DNA of 64,000 bases from Paenibacillus zeirhizosphaerae (lineage in GTDB: Bacteria > Bacillota > Bacilli > Paenibacillales > Paenibacillaceae), in NCBI RefSeq assembly GCF_030705605.1, contig NZ_JAPCKK010000014.1:434001-498000 (forward strand), written 5' to 3'. Shown here piece by piece: positions 35,234-45,321 of the stretch; position 1 is the first letter of the stretch; each line of letters begins with the position of its first letter. A program made the translations under genes and the position numbers. Under the pieces are notes generated by a model. The model was not told the origin of the DNA. It saw only the letters and a list, made by a program, of their open reading frames with translations, and searched no databases.

Positions 35234-35262
35234 AGTATACAGGGTTTGGGCAAGCGGCACAA
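35234..35262 (-). promoter_or_regulatory. Promoter of rnpB
   Basis: The minus strand has TTGTGC (35257-35262), a 17-base spacer and TATACT (35234-35239), seven or so bases before the estimated 5' end. Confidence 0.75.
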
Positions 35263-35305
35263 GACTATATTATCTGGAAGTCCGTCCTCTGCCTGCCACT
35301 GACTG

Positions 35306-36421
35306 CTACATAAACCGGAATGGCTCCGTATCGACGGCCGATGCCTGCACCTTCGTAGCGCAGCGGCTTTCCTCCAACTTGACACGAAGCCAGTTCGCGG
35401 TTTGCTCCTTCATCATTTTCTCTGCATTGTGCCCGGGGTCAACAATCGCAATTCCGGCCATAAGCGCGTCATGCGCAGTATGATAGTCAATGTCACCGGT
35501 TACGATCACATCGGCTCCTTTATACAGCGCTTTGTTCACGTAACGGCTCCCTGATCCGCCCAAAACAGCCGCCTTTTTCACGTCCCGGTCAAGATCCCCA
35601 ACAACGCGGACATGAGGCACCTTCAGCCCTTTTTTTACAACGTCCACAAATTCACGAAGCGTACAGGGCTGCTTCAATTTGCCGACACGGCCTAGTCCGA
35701 AGGTACGTCCTTTCAGATCCATGGGGTACAGATCATAAGCCACTTCTTCATACGGGTGCGCTTTAAGCATCGCCTGGATGACCTTGCCACGTATTCCTGC
35801 CGGAACCATGGTCTCCACCCGCACCTCTTCCACCTGTTCCAGCTTACCCTGCTGGCCCAGATACGGATGGGCACCCTCCTGCGGTACAAAGGTGCCGATG
35901 CCCTCTATATTAAAGCTGCAGTGGCTGTAATTTCCGATATGGCCTGCTCCTGCCCGAAGCACAGCGTCCTGTACCTGCTGATGATGCGTTTTCGGCACAA
36001 ATACGACCAGCTTGAACAATTGATCCGTGTGCACATCCTCCAGCGTACCTGAGCTTTCAATTCCCAGAGCATCAGCCATCCAGTCGTTCATGCCACCCTC
36101 GGCGGTATCCAGATTGGTATGGCTGATATAAACCGCGATATCGTTTTTAATTAGCTTCTCATACAGCTTTCCTACCGGCTGGTCGGTGTTTAAAGTTTTC
36201 AGTGGCCGGAAAATAATGGCATGATGCGCGATGATGAGATCCGCCCCAAGACCGATAGCCTCTTCTACCACTTCATCGGTCACATCAAGGGCAACCAGCA
36301 CCTGCTTGATCTCCTTCTGCAGGCTGCCGAGTTGAAGTCCGATCCTGTCGTCCGGAACAGCCAGATGCTTCGGAGCTAGTTGCTCCATCAATTGAATCAC
36401 AGTCTGTCCTTTTGCATACAT
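35306..36421 (-). CDS. yqfO: Nif3-like dinuclear metal-centre protein (YqfO family)
   Basis: A 371-residue protein. The two Nif3 halves carry the metal-binding histidines (LIIAHHAIIF near residue 63, and YFSHTN-type ISHTNLD near residue 98; late DYHTAHDA near residue 328), and a PII-like CutA domain is inserted in the middle (about 128-235), the arrangement known for YqfO. The family forms toroidal hexamers with two metal ions per subunit, and its role is not settled. The start ATG follows GGAGG at seven bases and overlaps the end of trmK by 25 bases, so the two are translationally coupled. Confidence 0.92.
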   Translation of the reverse strand: MYAKGQTVIQLMEQLAPKHLAVPDDRIGLQLGSLQKEIKQVLVALDVTDEVVEEAIGLGADLIIAHHAIIFRPLKTLNTDQPVGKLYEKLIKNDIAVYISHTNLDTAEGGMNDWMADALGIESSGTLEDVHTDQLFKLVVFVPKTHHQQVQDAVLRAGAGHIGNYSHCSFNIEGIGTFVPQEGAHPYLGQQGKLEQVEEVRVETMVPAGIRGKVIQAMLKAHPYEEVAYDLYPMDLKGRTFGLGRVGKLKQPCTLREFVDVVKKGLKVPHVRVVGDLDRDVKKAAVLGGSGSRYVNKALYKGADVIVTGDIDYHTAHDALMAGIAIVDPGHNAEKMMKEQTANWLRVKLEESRCATKVQASAVDTEPFRFM

Positions 36422-37155
36422 GCAAGCACCTCCTCCAATTGTTCAATTTGCCTCCGTAGCTCTTCCTTTTTCTCGCGCGCGGATTCCAGCTCTGATCGTT
36501 CCACCTGCTTTAGCACAGACTGGAGCTTGGCAATTTCCCCCCGCCATTTTTTGAAAAAAACTTCGTTCGGCGTTTTGACGAGATGGGGACCCATACGAAT
36601 GAGCAGGTCGGAGGCAAGGGCTAAACCGCCTTCAAGCTGAACAGGTGCATAGAGCTCCTCCTGGGACAGAGAGCTCTCCGCTTCCGGAAGAGCAGTCAGA
36701 ACTTCGTATATTTTTCCGTCTTCCTCCAGAATATGTTCTCCGGTGATCACCCATCCGGAATGGAGCAGCCACCTCCGCAGCATATCTTCACCTACATTCG
36801 GCTGCAGCACAAGCTGACGGACACCGGACAGTTTGTCCTGTCCTTCATCCAGTATGGTCGCTATGAGCGCCCCTCCCATGCCCGCAATCGTAATTACATC
36901 CGCCTCACCTGCATTCAATACCTGCAGACCGTTGCCATGCCTTACATCGATCTTGCCGGAAAGGCCCGCATCTGCCACCTGTTTCCTTGCCGCCCGCAGC
37001 GGACCTGCATTGACCTCGCCCGCGATCCCCTTGATTACCCTCCCGCTTTGCACGGCCGCAACTGGCAGCAGAGCATGATCCGAGCCGATATCGGCCAGCA
37101 CGGAGTCGGGCGGGATTTGTTCTAATATATACTGCAAACGTTGTGATAATTTCAT
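36397..37155 (-). CDS. trmK: tRNA (adenine(22)-N(1))-methyltransferase TrmK
   Basis: A SAM-dependent methyltransferase of 252 residues that adds m1A22 to some tRNAs. Motifs: VLADIGSDHALLPV (SAM binding) near residue 22, GNGLQVL, ITIAGMGGALIATIL, and LQPNVGEDMLRRWL. The C-terminal 45 residues form a coiled coil. The start is the ATG at 37155, shortly after GGGTGG; the ORF extends upstream but the family start is here. It follows sigA and precedes yqfO, as in B. subtilis (yqfN-yqfO), without the cccA gene that sits between sigA and trmK there. Confidence 0.93.
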   Translation of the reverse strand: MKLSQRLQYILEQIPPDSVLADIGSDHALLPVAAVQSGRVIKGIAGEVNAGPLRAARKQVADAGLSGKIDVRHGNGLQVLNAGEADVITIAGMGGALIATILDEGQDKLSGVRQLVLQPNVGEDMLRRWLLHSGWVITGEHILEEDGKIYEVLTALPEAESSLSQEELYAPVQLEGGLALASDLLIRMGPHLVKTPNEVFFKKWRGEIAKLQSVLKQVERSELESAREKKEELRRQIEQLEEVLACMQKDRL

Positions 37156-37294
37156 GAAGCCACCCACGCAATCCATTTTTTTCTAGTTAAACATGATTTG
37201 CATTAGCGCTGGAAAAGAGCTAAAATAAAACCCAATAAAACAAATCAAGGAAATTATGACAAAAGAAGACATTCTAAGCAGAGAGTAAGCAATG

Positions 37295-37329
37295 AAAAAA
37301 GACCCTCTGCACTCAAGACGCAGAAGGTC
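37295..37329 (-). terminator. Terminator after sigA
   Basis: GACCTTCTGC pairs with GCAGAGGGTC and is followed on the minus strand by TTTTTTC. Confidence 0.85.
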
Positions 37330-37339
37330 CGCTTATTAC

Positions 37340-38476
37340 CTATTCGAGAAAATCCTTGAGACGTTTGCTCCGACTCGGATGGCGAAGCTTGCGGAGAGCT
37401 TTGGCTTCAATCTGCCGAATCCGCTCGCGCGTGACGCCAAAGACCTTGCCGACTTCCTCCAATGTTCTGGTGCGGCCGTCATCAAGACCGAAACGAAGGC
37501 GCAATACGTTCTCTTCCCGTTCAGTTAGCGTATCCAGCACATCTTCAAGCTGCTCCTTGAGCAACTCATAGGCGGCAGCATCCGCAGGCGCCAGCGCCTC
37601 CTGATCCTCAATGAAGTCTCCAAGATGAGAGTCATCCTCTTCCCCAATCGGTGTTTCAAGCGAAACGGGCTCCTGAGCGATCTTCATGATTTCCCGCACT
37701 TTTTCCACACTTAGCTCCATTTCAGCCGCCACTTCCTCAGGTGAAGGCTCCCGTCCGAGCTCTTGCAGAAGCTGACGCGATACACGAATCAGCTTGTTGA
37801 TCGTCTCAACCATATGAACCGGTATCCGGATCGTTCTGGCCTGGTCAGCAATTGCGCGTGTAATGGCCTGGCGAATCCACCAGGTTGCATAAGTACTGAA
37901 TTTATAACCTTTGCTGTGGTCGAACTTCTCGACGGCTTTGATCAAGCCCATGTTGCCTTCCTGGATCAAATCCAGAAACAGCATGCCTCTGCCTACATAA
38001 CGCTTAGCGATACTTACAACGAGACGCAGGTTAGCTTCAGCAAGCCGGCGCTTCGCTTCCTCGTCGCCTTTCTCAATACGTTTGGCCAGTTCTACTTCAT
38101 CATCCGCAGACAGGAGCGGAACCCGGCCGATCTCTTTCAGATACATCCGGACAGGATCATTAATTTTGATGCCAGGCGGCAAGCTCAGGTCATCGTCAAA
38201 ATTAAAATCGTCGCTGTCATTATTTCTATCTGGATCATCGCTTTGGCGCATCGTTGCAAGGTCCTCGTCGCTGTCATTGACAACCTCAATTCCCATGTCA
38301 CCAAGCTGCTCGTAAAACTCATCCATTTGTTCGGGATCCTGGTCAAATGGCGACAGTTTTTCCATGATGTCTTTGTAATTCAGAGTAGATCTCTTTTTAC
38401 CCGCTTCAATTAACTGATCCTTCACCTGATCCAGCGTCAATTCCGTTTCTAGTTCAGTATGCTGATCATTCGCCAT
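37340..38476 (-). CDS. sigA: Primary sigma factor SigA (RpoD)
   Basis: The housekeeping sigma factor, 378 residues. A short acidic region 1.1 is followed by region 1.2/2 ([20 protein letters not shown], then [20 protein letters not shown]), the -10-recognition helix ([18 protein letters not shown]), region 3 and region 4 with the -35-recognition helix ([19 protein letters not shown]). The Asp-rich loop [20 protein letters not shown] is typical of Bacilli. It follows dnaG closely, the conserved dnaG-sigA order, and directs most of the promoters in the window. The ATG follows GGGAGGAGGGAG. Confidence 0.98.
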   Translation of the reverse strand: MANDQHTELETELTLDQVKDQLIEAGKKRSTLNYKDIMEKLSPFDQDPEQMDEFYEQLGDMGIEVVNDSDEDLATMRQSDDPDRNNDSDDFNFDDDLSLPPGIKINDPVRMYLKEIGRVPLLSADDEVELAKRIEKGDEEAKRRLAEANLRLVVSIAKRYVGRGMLFLDLIQEGNMGLIKAVEKFDHSKGYKFSTYATWWIRQAITRAIADQARTIRIPVHMVETINKLIRVSRQLLQELGREPSPEEVAAEMELSVEKVREIMKIAQEPVSLETPIGEEDDSHLGDFIEDQEALAPADAAAYELLKEQLEDVLDTLTEREENVLRLRFGLDDGRTRTLEEVGKVFGVTRERIRQIEAKALRKLRHPSRSKRLKDFLE

Positions 38477-38516
38477 AATTCGACTCCCTCCTCCCTAGAA
38501 ACATCCGACCTACCTT

Positions 38517-40337
38517 TTATTGTCTCTCTAGGGCTATAATCTCACTTGCAATTTGGGCTGCCTCCAGAAAATCACCGGAACGTTCGGCCGCAATCATTTC
38601 TTCCCTCTTCCGATCCAGCATCTGCTGCAGCGGGTATTTCTTCACTTCCCGAATACAGTCATCCAAAATTTCCGACGACCACATTCCCGGTGTATCCATC
38701 ATGACGATGGAACTGACCGCTTTTTCAAGACGGTCATCATGGAGGGAAGCGATAAACCGGCTGGAGTCCGGTGGCTTACCTTGTGCATAGTATGCATATA
38801 GATATGCTGCAATTGCCGCATAATCCTCAATGTTAAAGGCATCCCCCAGGTGATCCTCAACGTACCGGGCGGCCTCGGCATCCTGAAGCATCCAAGACAG
38901 CAGCCTTCGTTCAGCCGCATGGTAGGCAGGAAGCAAATTCGGTGTCGGTATGTGGCCTTTTTTATGCCTACCATTATTCCACCTTTTCTCGTTATTATCC
39001 CCTGCCTGTTGTTTTTTTTGCAGCGACTGCCTGAGCAGATTGCATTCCTGCTTCAGCGTTTCATAATCCACCTTGACCTCCGAGGATACCTCGCGGAGGT
39101 AAACCTCACGCTCTGTTGGAGAAGATAAGGGCGCGATCACCTTCAAAGCTTCGCGGGAATATGCAATCCTTCCTTCTTCTTCTAGCAGTATATGGTTTTT
39201 CCTCAGATATATAAGCTTAAATTTAACCGTTGAAACGGCACCGTCAATGATTTGCCTTTTGAAGCGTTCGCTCCCGTGCTGGCGAATGAAATCGTCCGGA
39301 TCCATACCCTCATTTAACAGTCCGACTTTGACGTGCAGTCCGGCAGCCTCGAGTATAGGAAAATTTTTTAGCGCGGCGGCTTGTCCAGCAGAATCCCCAT
39401 CGTAACAGATGATGACCTCGTCGCACAGACCTTTCAGCATCATGGCCTGATGCTCGGTTAGTGCAGTACCCATTCCCGCCGTCGCATGCTGAACCCCGGC
39501 TTCCCAGGCGGCAATCACATCCCCATACCCTTCAAAAAGAACCGCCTGCCTCAGCTTGCGAATCGCCGGCTTGGCCTGATGAAGGTTGTACAGCGTACGG
39601 CTCTTATTAAACAAACGTGTCTCCGGTGAATTGAGATATTTAGGCTGTCCTTCCCCGATAATCCGGCCCGCGAAGGCAATAACCTTACCGTTCCGGTTCC
39701 AGATAGGGAATATGACACGATCACGAAAGCGGTCAACATAACCGTCCTGTTCATGACGGGCCGACAGCAGGCCGCCCTTCTCCATTTCCGCAGGATCATA
39801 GGAGCGTTTCTCCAAAAATTGAACGAGTGTATCCCAGCGGTTGGGAGCATAACCGATCTGAAATTGGTCAATCACCTTATCGGTAAATCCTCTTGACCGA
39901 AGGTATTCCATTGCGGCTTTTCCATACTCCGTATTTTTAAGCAGAAAATGATACAGCTTTGCAGTTACCTCGTATGCCTGCAGCAACCGCTCCATTTCAG
40001 GATTCTGGTGAGCCGATTCACGGCCCTGCCAATCCCCCAGCGGTATGTGACTCTCTTCTGCCATCGATCTGACGGCCTCGGGAAAGGTTAATCCTTCGAT
40101 TTCCATCGTAAATTTGATGGCATTTCCTCCCTTGCCGCAGCCGTAGCAGTAAAAGATCTGGCGCTCGGGCGTCACCGTGAAAGAAGGGGTTTTCTCCGAA
40201 TGAAAAGGGCAGAGGCCTTTCATATATTTCCCCTGCTTGGTCAAATGCACGTACTTGCTTACCGTATCTACGATATCATGCTGCTGCAGCACCGATTCAA
40301 TGATATGCTCCGGTATGTTCCCATGTCCGGCACTCAT
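38517..40337 (-). CDS. dnaG: DNA primase DnaG
   Basis: Makes RNA primers for replication. The protein has 606 residues: an N-terminal CHC2 zinc finger with Cys43, His46, Cys64 and Cys67 (CPFHSEKTPSF and CYGCGKGGN), a TOPRIM catalytic core (FEGYGDVIAAWEAG and EVIICYDGDSAGQAAALK, with its acidic metal ligands), and a C-terminal domain that contacts the helicase DnaC/DnaB. It lies upstream of sigA with 40 bases between them, the macromolecular synthesis operon order. Confidence 0.98.
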   Translation of the reverse strand: MSAGHGNIPEHIIESVLQQHDIVDTVSKYVHLTKQGKYMKGLCPFHSEKTPSFTVTPERQIFYCYGCGKGGNAIKFTMEIEGLTFPEAVRSMAEESHIPLGDWQGRESAHQNPEMERLLQAYEVTAKLYHFLLKNTEYGKAAMEYLRSRGFTDKVIDQFQIGYAPNRWDTLVQFLEKRSYDPAEMEKGGLLSARHEQDGYVDRFRDRVIFPIWNRNGKVIAFAGRIIGEGQPKYLNSPETRLFNKSRTLYNLHQAKPAIRKLRQAVLFEGYGDVIAAWEAGVQHATAGMGTALTEHQAMMLKGLCDEVIICYDGDSAGQAAALKNFPILEAAGLHVKVGLLNEGMDPDDFIRQHGSERFKRQIIDGAVSTVKFKLIYLRKNHILLEEEGRIAYSREALKVIAPLSSPTEREVYLREVSSEVKVDYETLKQECNLLRQSLQKKQQAGDNNEKRWNNGRHKKGHIPTPNLLPAYHAAERRLLSWMLQDAEAARYVEDHLGDAFNIEDYAAIAAYLYAYYAQGKPPDSSRFIASLHDDRLEKAVSSIVMMDTPGMWSSEILDDCIREVKKYPLQQMLDRKREEMIAAERSGDFLEAAQIASEIIALERQ

Positions 40338-40376
40338 TCAAACCACCTTCATCTCTTTAGCACGTAAATATATTCG

Positions 40377-40856
40377 CTATTTCAACGCATTCTCCTGCAA
40401 GTCTGTTAAAAGTTTTGTCAATTTATGTTGAAATGTTATACGATCCTCTTCCGTAAGAGCTTTAGGACCCTTGCCATATCGCCCGCGCCGCCTCTCTTTG
40501 GCGGACACATGACGCCGGTCAAGCATAAAGTCAATCGAATCATCACTGTACAGCGCTCCACGGAAAGAAATAACGCTGCAGCCTTTGGCCAGCGCCAGCG
40601 CGGCTAGTCCGTAATCATTCGTTGCCACAACATCCCCCCGGCGGATATGATTTGCAATGTAGAGATCCGCACTCTGACTGCTGCGATCGACGGTAACGAC
40701 CGTTATGCCGGAGCCGCCGTTTAACCTATGATCATAAGAAGATACCAATACAACCTGCATATGAAATTCGGATGCGGCTGCCGCTATTTCAGCTTTGACC
40801 GGGCAGGCATCCCCATCCACAACAATACGCCGGTCACTTAGATCCAAAGCCCTCAC
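40377..40856 (-). CDS. yqxD: UPF0178/DUF188 protein, YaiI/YqxD family
   Basis: A 159-residue protein with the family signature VVDGDACPVKAEI near residue 11, the segment GDVVATNDYGLAALAL, and the C-terminal basic stretch RRHVSAKERRRGRYGKGPK. The fold is PIN-like, so a nuclease role is possible but unproven. The start is a GTG close to a GAGGG site; a later TTG is an alternative. In B. subtilis yqxD lies upstream of dnaG, exactly as here. Confidence 0.9.
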   Translation of the reverse strand: MRALDLSDRRIVVDGDACPVKAEIAAAASEFHMQVVLVSSYDHRLNGGSGITVVTVDRSSQSADLYIANHIRRGDVVATNDYGLAALALAKGCSVISFRGALYSDDSIDFMLDRRHVSAKERRRGRYGKGPKALTEEDRITFQHKLTKLLTDLQENALK

Positions 40857-40879
40857 CGCCGCCCTCTATATAAAGCGTA

Positions 40880-40916
40880 AAATACGGAACGATGCTTAAA
40901 AAGCATCGTTCCGTAC
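40880..40916 (-). terminator. Terminator-like hairpin after glyS
   Basis: A perfect 15-base stem TACGGAACGATGCTT with a three-base loop. The minus-strand T run (TTTTA) is short, so termination may be partial. Confidence 0.7.
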
Positions 40917-40974
40917 CTTATTTATACCCTTATCTTCCACTACGGTATACATTTAGGCAGCAATAGCCCTATCT

Positions 40975-43050
40975 CTACCAGACCAGCTTTGAGAAATCGG
41001 CGAATTGTTTCAGATCCCCATGGATGACAGCCAGCAGCGCCAACCGATTATTGCGGACTCCTTCATCTTCGGCCATAACCATAACGGAATCAAAGAATGA
41101 AGTTACGGCCCCTGTCAACTGACCGGCAAGGGTGAGAGCTTCCACGGCCTTGCGTCGGCCGAGCGCATCGAGATAAGGCTGGTGCACGTCCTGCCAGGCG
41201 GAGTACAACTCCCTCTCTCCCGCATCCGCAAACACATCAGGATTCACTGATGCATGTACGGCTTTACCAGCCAGGTTGCCCACCCGATTAAAGGATTCAA
41301 CCGTATTCTTGAAAGCTTCCCCGGTCTGCACCGCATCCATTAACGCCGTACCGCGCGCCACGGCGGAAGCAACATCGTCATACCCGGCGCTGAGCACTGC
41401 GTCCACCACATCATAGCGCAGCGTTTCGGACAACAATTTTTTAACTCTGAGACCGAAGAACTCATGCAAATCCTTGCGAACTTCCTCAGCGGAGCGCTTC
41501 ATACTGCCGTAGTTCTGATGAATGTCCAGCGCGATGCCGAACAGCGCCGACAATCCGATGGAAAGCTCTCTGTCTAGGACAATCTGCACAATCCCGGCAG
41601 CTTGACGGCGCAAAGCATACGGATCCTGGGAGCCTGTTGGAATAATGCCGATGGAGAAGCACCCGGTAATCGTATCCAGTTTATCGGCAATACTGACAAT
41701 AGCTCCCGCCAGCGTCGACGGAACCTCATCGCCTGAAAACCGCGGCTGGTAATGCTCAAACACCGCTTTGGCCACTTCTTCTTTTTCACCAGCCTTACGG
41801 GCATAATCCTCTCCCATCAAGCCTTGCAGCTCAGGGAATTCGTAGACCATCTGTGTTACGAGGTCAAATTTGCAAATATCAGCGGCTCGGCTGACGGATT
41901 CTACCGTATCCGCCGGAGCACTCAGCTTCTGCGCGAGCGTATCCGCAAGGCGGCGCACCCGCCGCACCTTATCGCCAACTGTTCCAAGCTCCTCATGGAA
42001 TACAATGGTCTCCAGCTTGGATACCGCCTCTTTAATTTCCAGCTTCTGATCTTCCTCATAGAAGAACTTCGCGTCCGACAGCCGTGCACGTAGCACCTTC
42101 TCGTTCCCTTTGGCAATCACGTCCAGCGAATCCTTGCCGCCATTGCGGACGGTTACGAAATAAGGAAGCAGTTCACCTTTCTCATCCAGAACCGGGAAGT
42201 AACGCTGATGCTCGCGCATAGACGTAATCAGCACCTCCTGCGGAATGTTCAGAAAAGAAGGATCAAATGTTCCGAACAGCACCGTCGGGGTTTCAACGAG
42301 GAAAAGCACTTCCTCCAGCAGATCATCCTTAACGGCGATTCTCCATTGCTTTTCCGCTGCCAGGGCATCAATCTGCTCCAGAATCATGCGCTGGCGCTCT
42401 TCGATATCGGCGATGACATGCTGCCCGCACAGTGTTTCCACATAAGCCGCAGGCTCGACAATTTCGGCAGCCTGCCCGAGGAAACGATGTCCGCGCGTCA
42501 TATTGCCTGCCTTGACGTCGGTGATTTCCATCTCAATCACATCGGTTCCGTACATCGCAACAAGCCAACGGATCGGTCTTACAAATTTAAAATCATAGGC
42601 AGCCCAACGCATAAACTTCGGGAATGTCATGGCATGCAGAATACCCGTAAGTCCTTCTGCAAGCACCTCTGACGTCGGCACGCCAATGCTGCTCTTGGTT
42701 GCATAAATGTATTCTACCCCGCCCAACTCTTTGAAGGTAAACTGTTCAGGGTTTACTCCTTGACTACGGGCAAAGCCAAGCGCAGCCTTGCTCCAGTTCC
42801 CTTGCTCATCCTGCGCGATTTTGCGTGAAGGCCCTTTGACTTCCTCCTGCACATCCTCCTGCTTCTCCGCCACCTCACGAACGAGGACGGCCAGTCTGCG
42901 CGGTGTCGCATAACCTTCTACTGCGCCGTGAGCTATCCGTGAGCCGTCCAGCCATTGAGTCATTCTTTCCTTCAACTGGGCAATGGCTGCAGGAATAAAG
43001 CGGGCCGGTACTTCTTCAAGACCAATTTCAAACAGCAAATCCTTAGACAT
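40975..43050 (-). CDS. glyS: Glycine--tRNA ligase beta subunit
   Basis: The beta subunit (691 residues) of the heterotetrameric glycyl-tRNA synthetase. It starts with [20 protein letters not shown], the family signature, and contains an HD-like middle domain and the C-terminal anticodon-binding DALR-type domain ([31 protein letters not shown] region). It binds tRNA-Gly and edits. I start it at the ATG at 43050, which overlaps the glyQ stop by eight bases (ATGTCTAA), so it is translated with glyQ; the upstream GTG is less likely. The alpha2beta2 form occurs in Bacillus as well. Confidence 0.97.
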   Translation of the reverse strand: MSKDLLFEIGLEEVPARFIPAAIAQLKERMTQWLDGSRIAHGAVEGYATPRRLAVLVREVAEKQEDVQEEVKGPSRKIAQDEQGNWSKAALGFARSQGVNPEQFTFKELGGVEYIYATKSSIGVPTSEVLAEGLTGILHAMTFPKFMRWAAYDFKFVRPIRWLVAMYGTDVIEMEITDVKAGNMTRGHRFLGQAAEIVEPAAYVETLCGQHVIADIEERQRMILEQIDALAAEKQWRIAVKDDLLEEVLFLVETPTVLFGTFDPSFLNIPQEVLITSMREHQRYFPVLDEKGELLPYFVTVRNGGKDSLDVIAKGNEKVLRARLSDAKFFYEEDQKLEIKEAVSKLETIVFHEELGTVGDKVRRVRRLADTLAQKLSAPADTVESVSRAADICKFDLVTQMVYEFPELQGLMGEDYARKAGEKEEVAKAVFEHYQPRFSGDEVPSTLAGAIVSIADKLDTITGCFSIGIIPTGSQDPYALRRQAAGIVQIVLDRELSIGLSALFGIALDIHQNYGSMKRSAEEVRKDLHEFFGLRVKKLLSETLRYDVVDAVLSAGYDDVASAVARGTALMDAVQTGEAFKNTVESFNRVGNLAGKAVHASVNPDVFADAGERELYSAWQDVHQPYLDALGRRKAVEALTLAGQLTGAVTSFFDSVMVMAEDEGVRNNRLALLAVIHGDLKQFADFSKLVW

Positions 43051-43930
43051 GCTCCGCACCTCTCTTCTTCATCAGCGGGAAGCCGAGCTTCTCGCGCTCC
43101 TCCAGATACGTTGCCGCCACCTGGCGGGCCAGATTGCGCACGCGCATAATATAACCGGTACGCTCGGTAACGCTGATCGCTCCGCGCGCATCAAGAAGGT
43201 TGAATGTGTGGGAGCATTTCAAGACATAATCATATGCAGGAAATACCAAGTGCTGCGCCATCGCCTTGTTCGCTTCTTCCTCATACATATTGAAGAGCGT
43301 AAACAGCATCTTCACATCCGATACCTCGAAGGTATACTTGGAATGCTCATATTCAGGCTGCTGGAATACATCTCCGTAGGTTACCCCGTCAACCCATTCC
43401 AGATCGAATACGTTCTCTTTATCCTGAATATAGGACGCAAGACGTTCCATTCCGTAAGTGATCTCCACCGCTACCGGGCTGGCGTCAATACCTCCAACCT
43501 GCTGAAAGTACGTAAACTGGGTGATTTCCATGCCGTCAAGCCATACTTCCCAGCCAAGTCCCCATGCACCAAGTGTCGGCGCTTCCCAGTTGTCTTCCAC
43601 GAAACGGATGTCATGCTCAAGCGGGTTGATGCCAAGACGCTGCAGACTTTCCAGGTATAACTCTTGAATGTTGTCCGGTGAAGGCTTCAGAATAACCTGA
43701 AACTGATGGTGCTGATACAGCCTGTTCGGATTCTCGCCATAACGTCCGTCCGCCGGACGGCGTGAGGGCTCCACGTAAGCGACATTCCACGGCTCGGGCC
43801 CGATGGAACGAAGATAGGTCATCGGATTCATTGTACCGGCGCCTTTTTCCGTGTCATAAGGCTGCACGATGATGCAGTTTTGTTCAGCCCAGAACTGCTG
43901 AAGCGTCAGAATCATCTGCTGAAAATTCAT
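43043..43930 (-). CDS. glyQ: Glycine--tRNA ligase alpha subunit
   Basis: The catalytic alpha subunit, 295 residues, class II aminoacyl-tRNA synthetase. Motifs: [20 protein letters not shown] and [20 protein letters not shown] at the N-terminus, NDW... region, and [20 protein letters not shown] for motif 3. The ATG at 43930 is nine bases after GAGG and gives the usual family length; further upstream ATG/GTG codons would run into the T-box leader. It is first in the glyQ-glyS operon and is controlled by a glycine T-box. Confidence 0.96.
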   Translation of the reverse strand: MNFQQMILTLQQFWAEQNCIIVQPYDTEKGAGTMNPMTYLRSIGPEPWNVAYVEPSRRPADGRYGENPNRLYQHHQFQVILKPSPDNIQELYLESLQRLGINPLEHDIRFVEDNWEAPTLGAWGLGWEVWLDGMEITQFTYFQQVGGIDASPVAVEITYGMERLASYIQDKENVFDLEWVDGVTYGDVFQQPEYEHSKYTFEVSDVKMLFTLFNMYEEEANKAMAQHLVFPAYDYVLKCSHTFNLLDARGAISVTERTGYIMRVRNLARQVAATYLEEREKLGFPLMKKRGAEHV

Positions 43931-44002
43931 GAATACATGCCTCATTTCCAATAAAATAGTTTCATAGCATGTACAGGGAGGCACAACACGGGCAGACACA
44001 TG

Positions 44003-44254
44003 AAAAAGCCCCCGTCCCTCTACGCCTGTACAGACGTAGGGACGAGAGCTTGCTCCCGCGGTTCCACCCTACTTGACCACAGCACCCTTAATCTCTTAAG
44101 GATGACGCAATCCGCTTTTCCGTGTCTTCCATGCTCCCGGGCGCCGTTCACTGATGGTTCCCGCCAGGCTTCCACCGTCCCCGACTCGCTTGAAGAAAGG
44201 AATTGATCACCAGTTACTTTCCCGATCTTTGCATGTCTCAATTACGAGATAATT
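44003..44254 (-). promoter_or_regulatory. Glycine T-box riboswitch leader of glyQS
   Basis: The minus-strand leader has the T-box consensus AGGGTGGAACCGCGG (44056-44070) that pairs with the uncharged tRNA acceptor end. It is followed by a terminator hairpin at 44007-44046 (GTCCCTACG... with CGTAGAGGGAC) ending in TTTTT. The distal-loop sequence GGTGGAAGC and a GAACGGC stretch with a candidate GGC glycine specifier (44143-44145) lie upstream. When glycine is short, uncharged tRNA-Gly stabilises the antiterminator and the operon is transcribed. The specifier position is my inference from the motif order. Confidence 0.93.
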
Positions 44255-44260
44255 AACGAT

Positions 44261-44289
44261 ATATTACACGATAATAACACATTAGTCAA
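44261..44289 (-). promoter_or_regulatory. Sigma-A promoter of the glyQS T-box leader
   Basis: The minus strand has TTGACT (44284-44289), a 17-base spacer and TAATAT (44261-44266), just after the recO stop codon. The predicted start is near 44254. Confidence 0.78.
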
Positions 44290-44299
44290 ACAAAAATCG

Positions 44300-45061
44300 T
44301 TATTGAAATTCATACTTGTCCAGTTGATCAAGAAAATTACGGGACTTGAGCTGCATGCCAAGCTGCGCATCCATAAAGCGGCGCATGACACCTTTAATCT
44401 CATCCCGCGTCGATTCACTGACATCCACATTGCCCAGCCGGGTCAAATCCAGGCGGGCGAATAACCGCAGCAGCTTCATCGTACGGGGCGTTACACTGGC
44501 GGCAGCGGGGTCGAAATGCTTGCAAGCTCTGCACAGTACGCCCCCCAGAGCCGTGCTGATCCATTCCTGTGGCTCGTCCTGTGCACATGGTCTTCCACAT
44601 GAAATACATTCTTCCAATTGGGGAGCATATCCCGCAGCCTGAAGAACTTTGAGCTCATAGATATTGACAATGACCTGAGGATCCTTTCCACTTTCCAGCG
44701 CTTCCAGACAAGCCTTGAGCTGCCTGAACCAAAAAGCCCCGGTATCTTCATCCTGCAGCACCCGGTCGAGCAGCTCGCAGGCATAGGAAGCATAGGCCGC
44801 CTTGAAGATGTCTTCCCTGAGTCCGTGATGGGATTCGATTAGCTCTCCAGCGTTCAGCGTGCCCAGCCCTGTGTTGCGAAAAAATACATACTGTCCATAT
44901 GTAAAAGGCTGGGCAAGCGCGCCGTGGCGGCTTTTTGGTTTCTTGGCGCCACGTACGAGTATCCCGACCTTACCACCATGCTCCGTGCACAACGTAATGA
45001 TTTTATTCCCCTCGCCGTAGTCCATGCTGCGGATGACGATGCCTTCCAATTTATAAAGCAT
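44300..45061 (-). CDS. recO: DNA repair protein RecO
   Basis: Loads RecA on gapped DNA and anneals strands in the RecFOR pathway. The protein has 253 residues: an N-terminal OB fold (YKLEGIVIRSMDYGEGNKII), a helical middle part, and a zinc-binding motif with CISCGRPC and CRAC. The ATG at 45061 is the family start; the ORF reads a few codons further upstream. It lies between era/yqzL and the glycyl-tRNA synthetase genes, the B. subtilis order. Confidence 0.94.
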   Translation of the reverse strand: MLYKLEGIVIRSMDYGEGNKIITLCTEHGGKVGILVRGAKKPKSRHGALAQPFTYGQYVFFRNTGLGTLNAGELIESHHGLREDIFKAAYASYACELLDRVLQDEDTGAFWFRQLKACLEALESGKDPQVIVNIYELKVLQAAGYAPQLEECISCGRPCAQDEPQEWISTALGGVLCRACKHFDPAAASVTPRTMKLLRLFARLDLTRLGNVDVSESTRDEIKGVMRRFMDAQLGMQLKSRNFLDQLDKYEFQ

Positions 45062-45089
45062 TTCCCCGTCCCCCATATACCGGAAAAGC

Positions 45090-45227
45090 CTATTCTAAGG
45101 CTTCCTCCTGCTCGTCCGGCTCTATTTCGAATGCCGCCTGCTCTCCCAGTGCAGCAGCTTCTTTGTATAACAGATACGCATCGACATCTCCAGTCATCAT
45201 AAAATACTTCCACGAAAAATCTCGCAT
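45090..45227 (-). CDS. yqzL: YqzL family small protein
   Basis: A 45-residue protein read from an ATG at 45227 that follows AAAGGA at nine bases and ends in TAG. It starts MRDFSWKYFMMTGDVDAYLL and has an acidic C-terminus. This matches the B. subtilis YqzL protein, which sits at the same place between era and recO. Function unknown. It is too short for usual ORF cut-offs, but the site, the ending and the synteny support it. Confidence 0.85.
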   Translation of the reverse strand: MRDFSWKYFMMTGDVDAYLLYKEAAALGEQAAFEIEPDEQEEALE

Positions 45228-45321
45228 TCGTATTCATCCTTTCTTCGGAAATGACGTCCGCATTTACGAGATAGGATGCTCGATGATCCAGGAACTATGC
45301 CAAGCAATAAATGGCTGCTGA

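Noticed and set aside
44007-44046. A plain terminator of recO
   Set aside because: The hairpin follows the T-box consensus and comes after a promoter located past recO, so it is the T-box terminator of glyQS.
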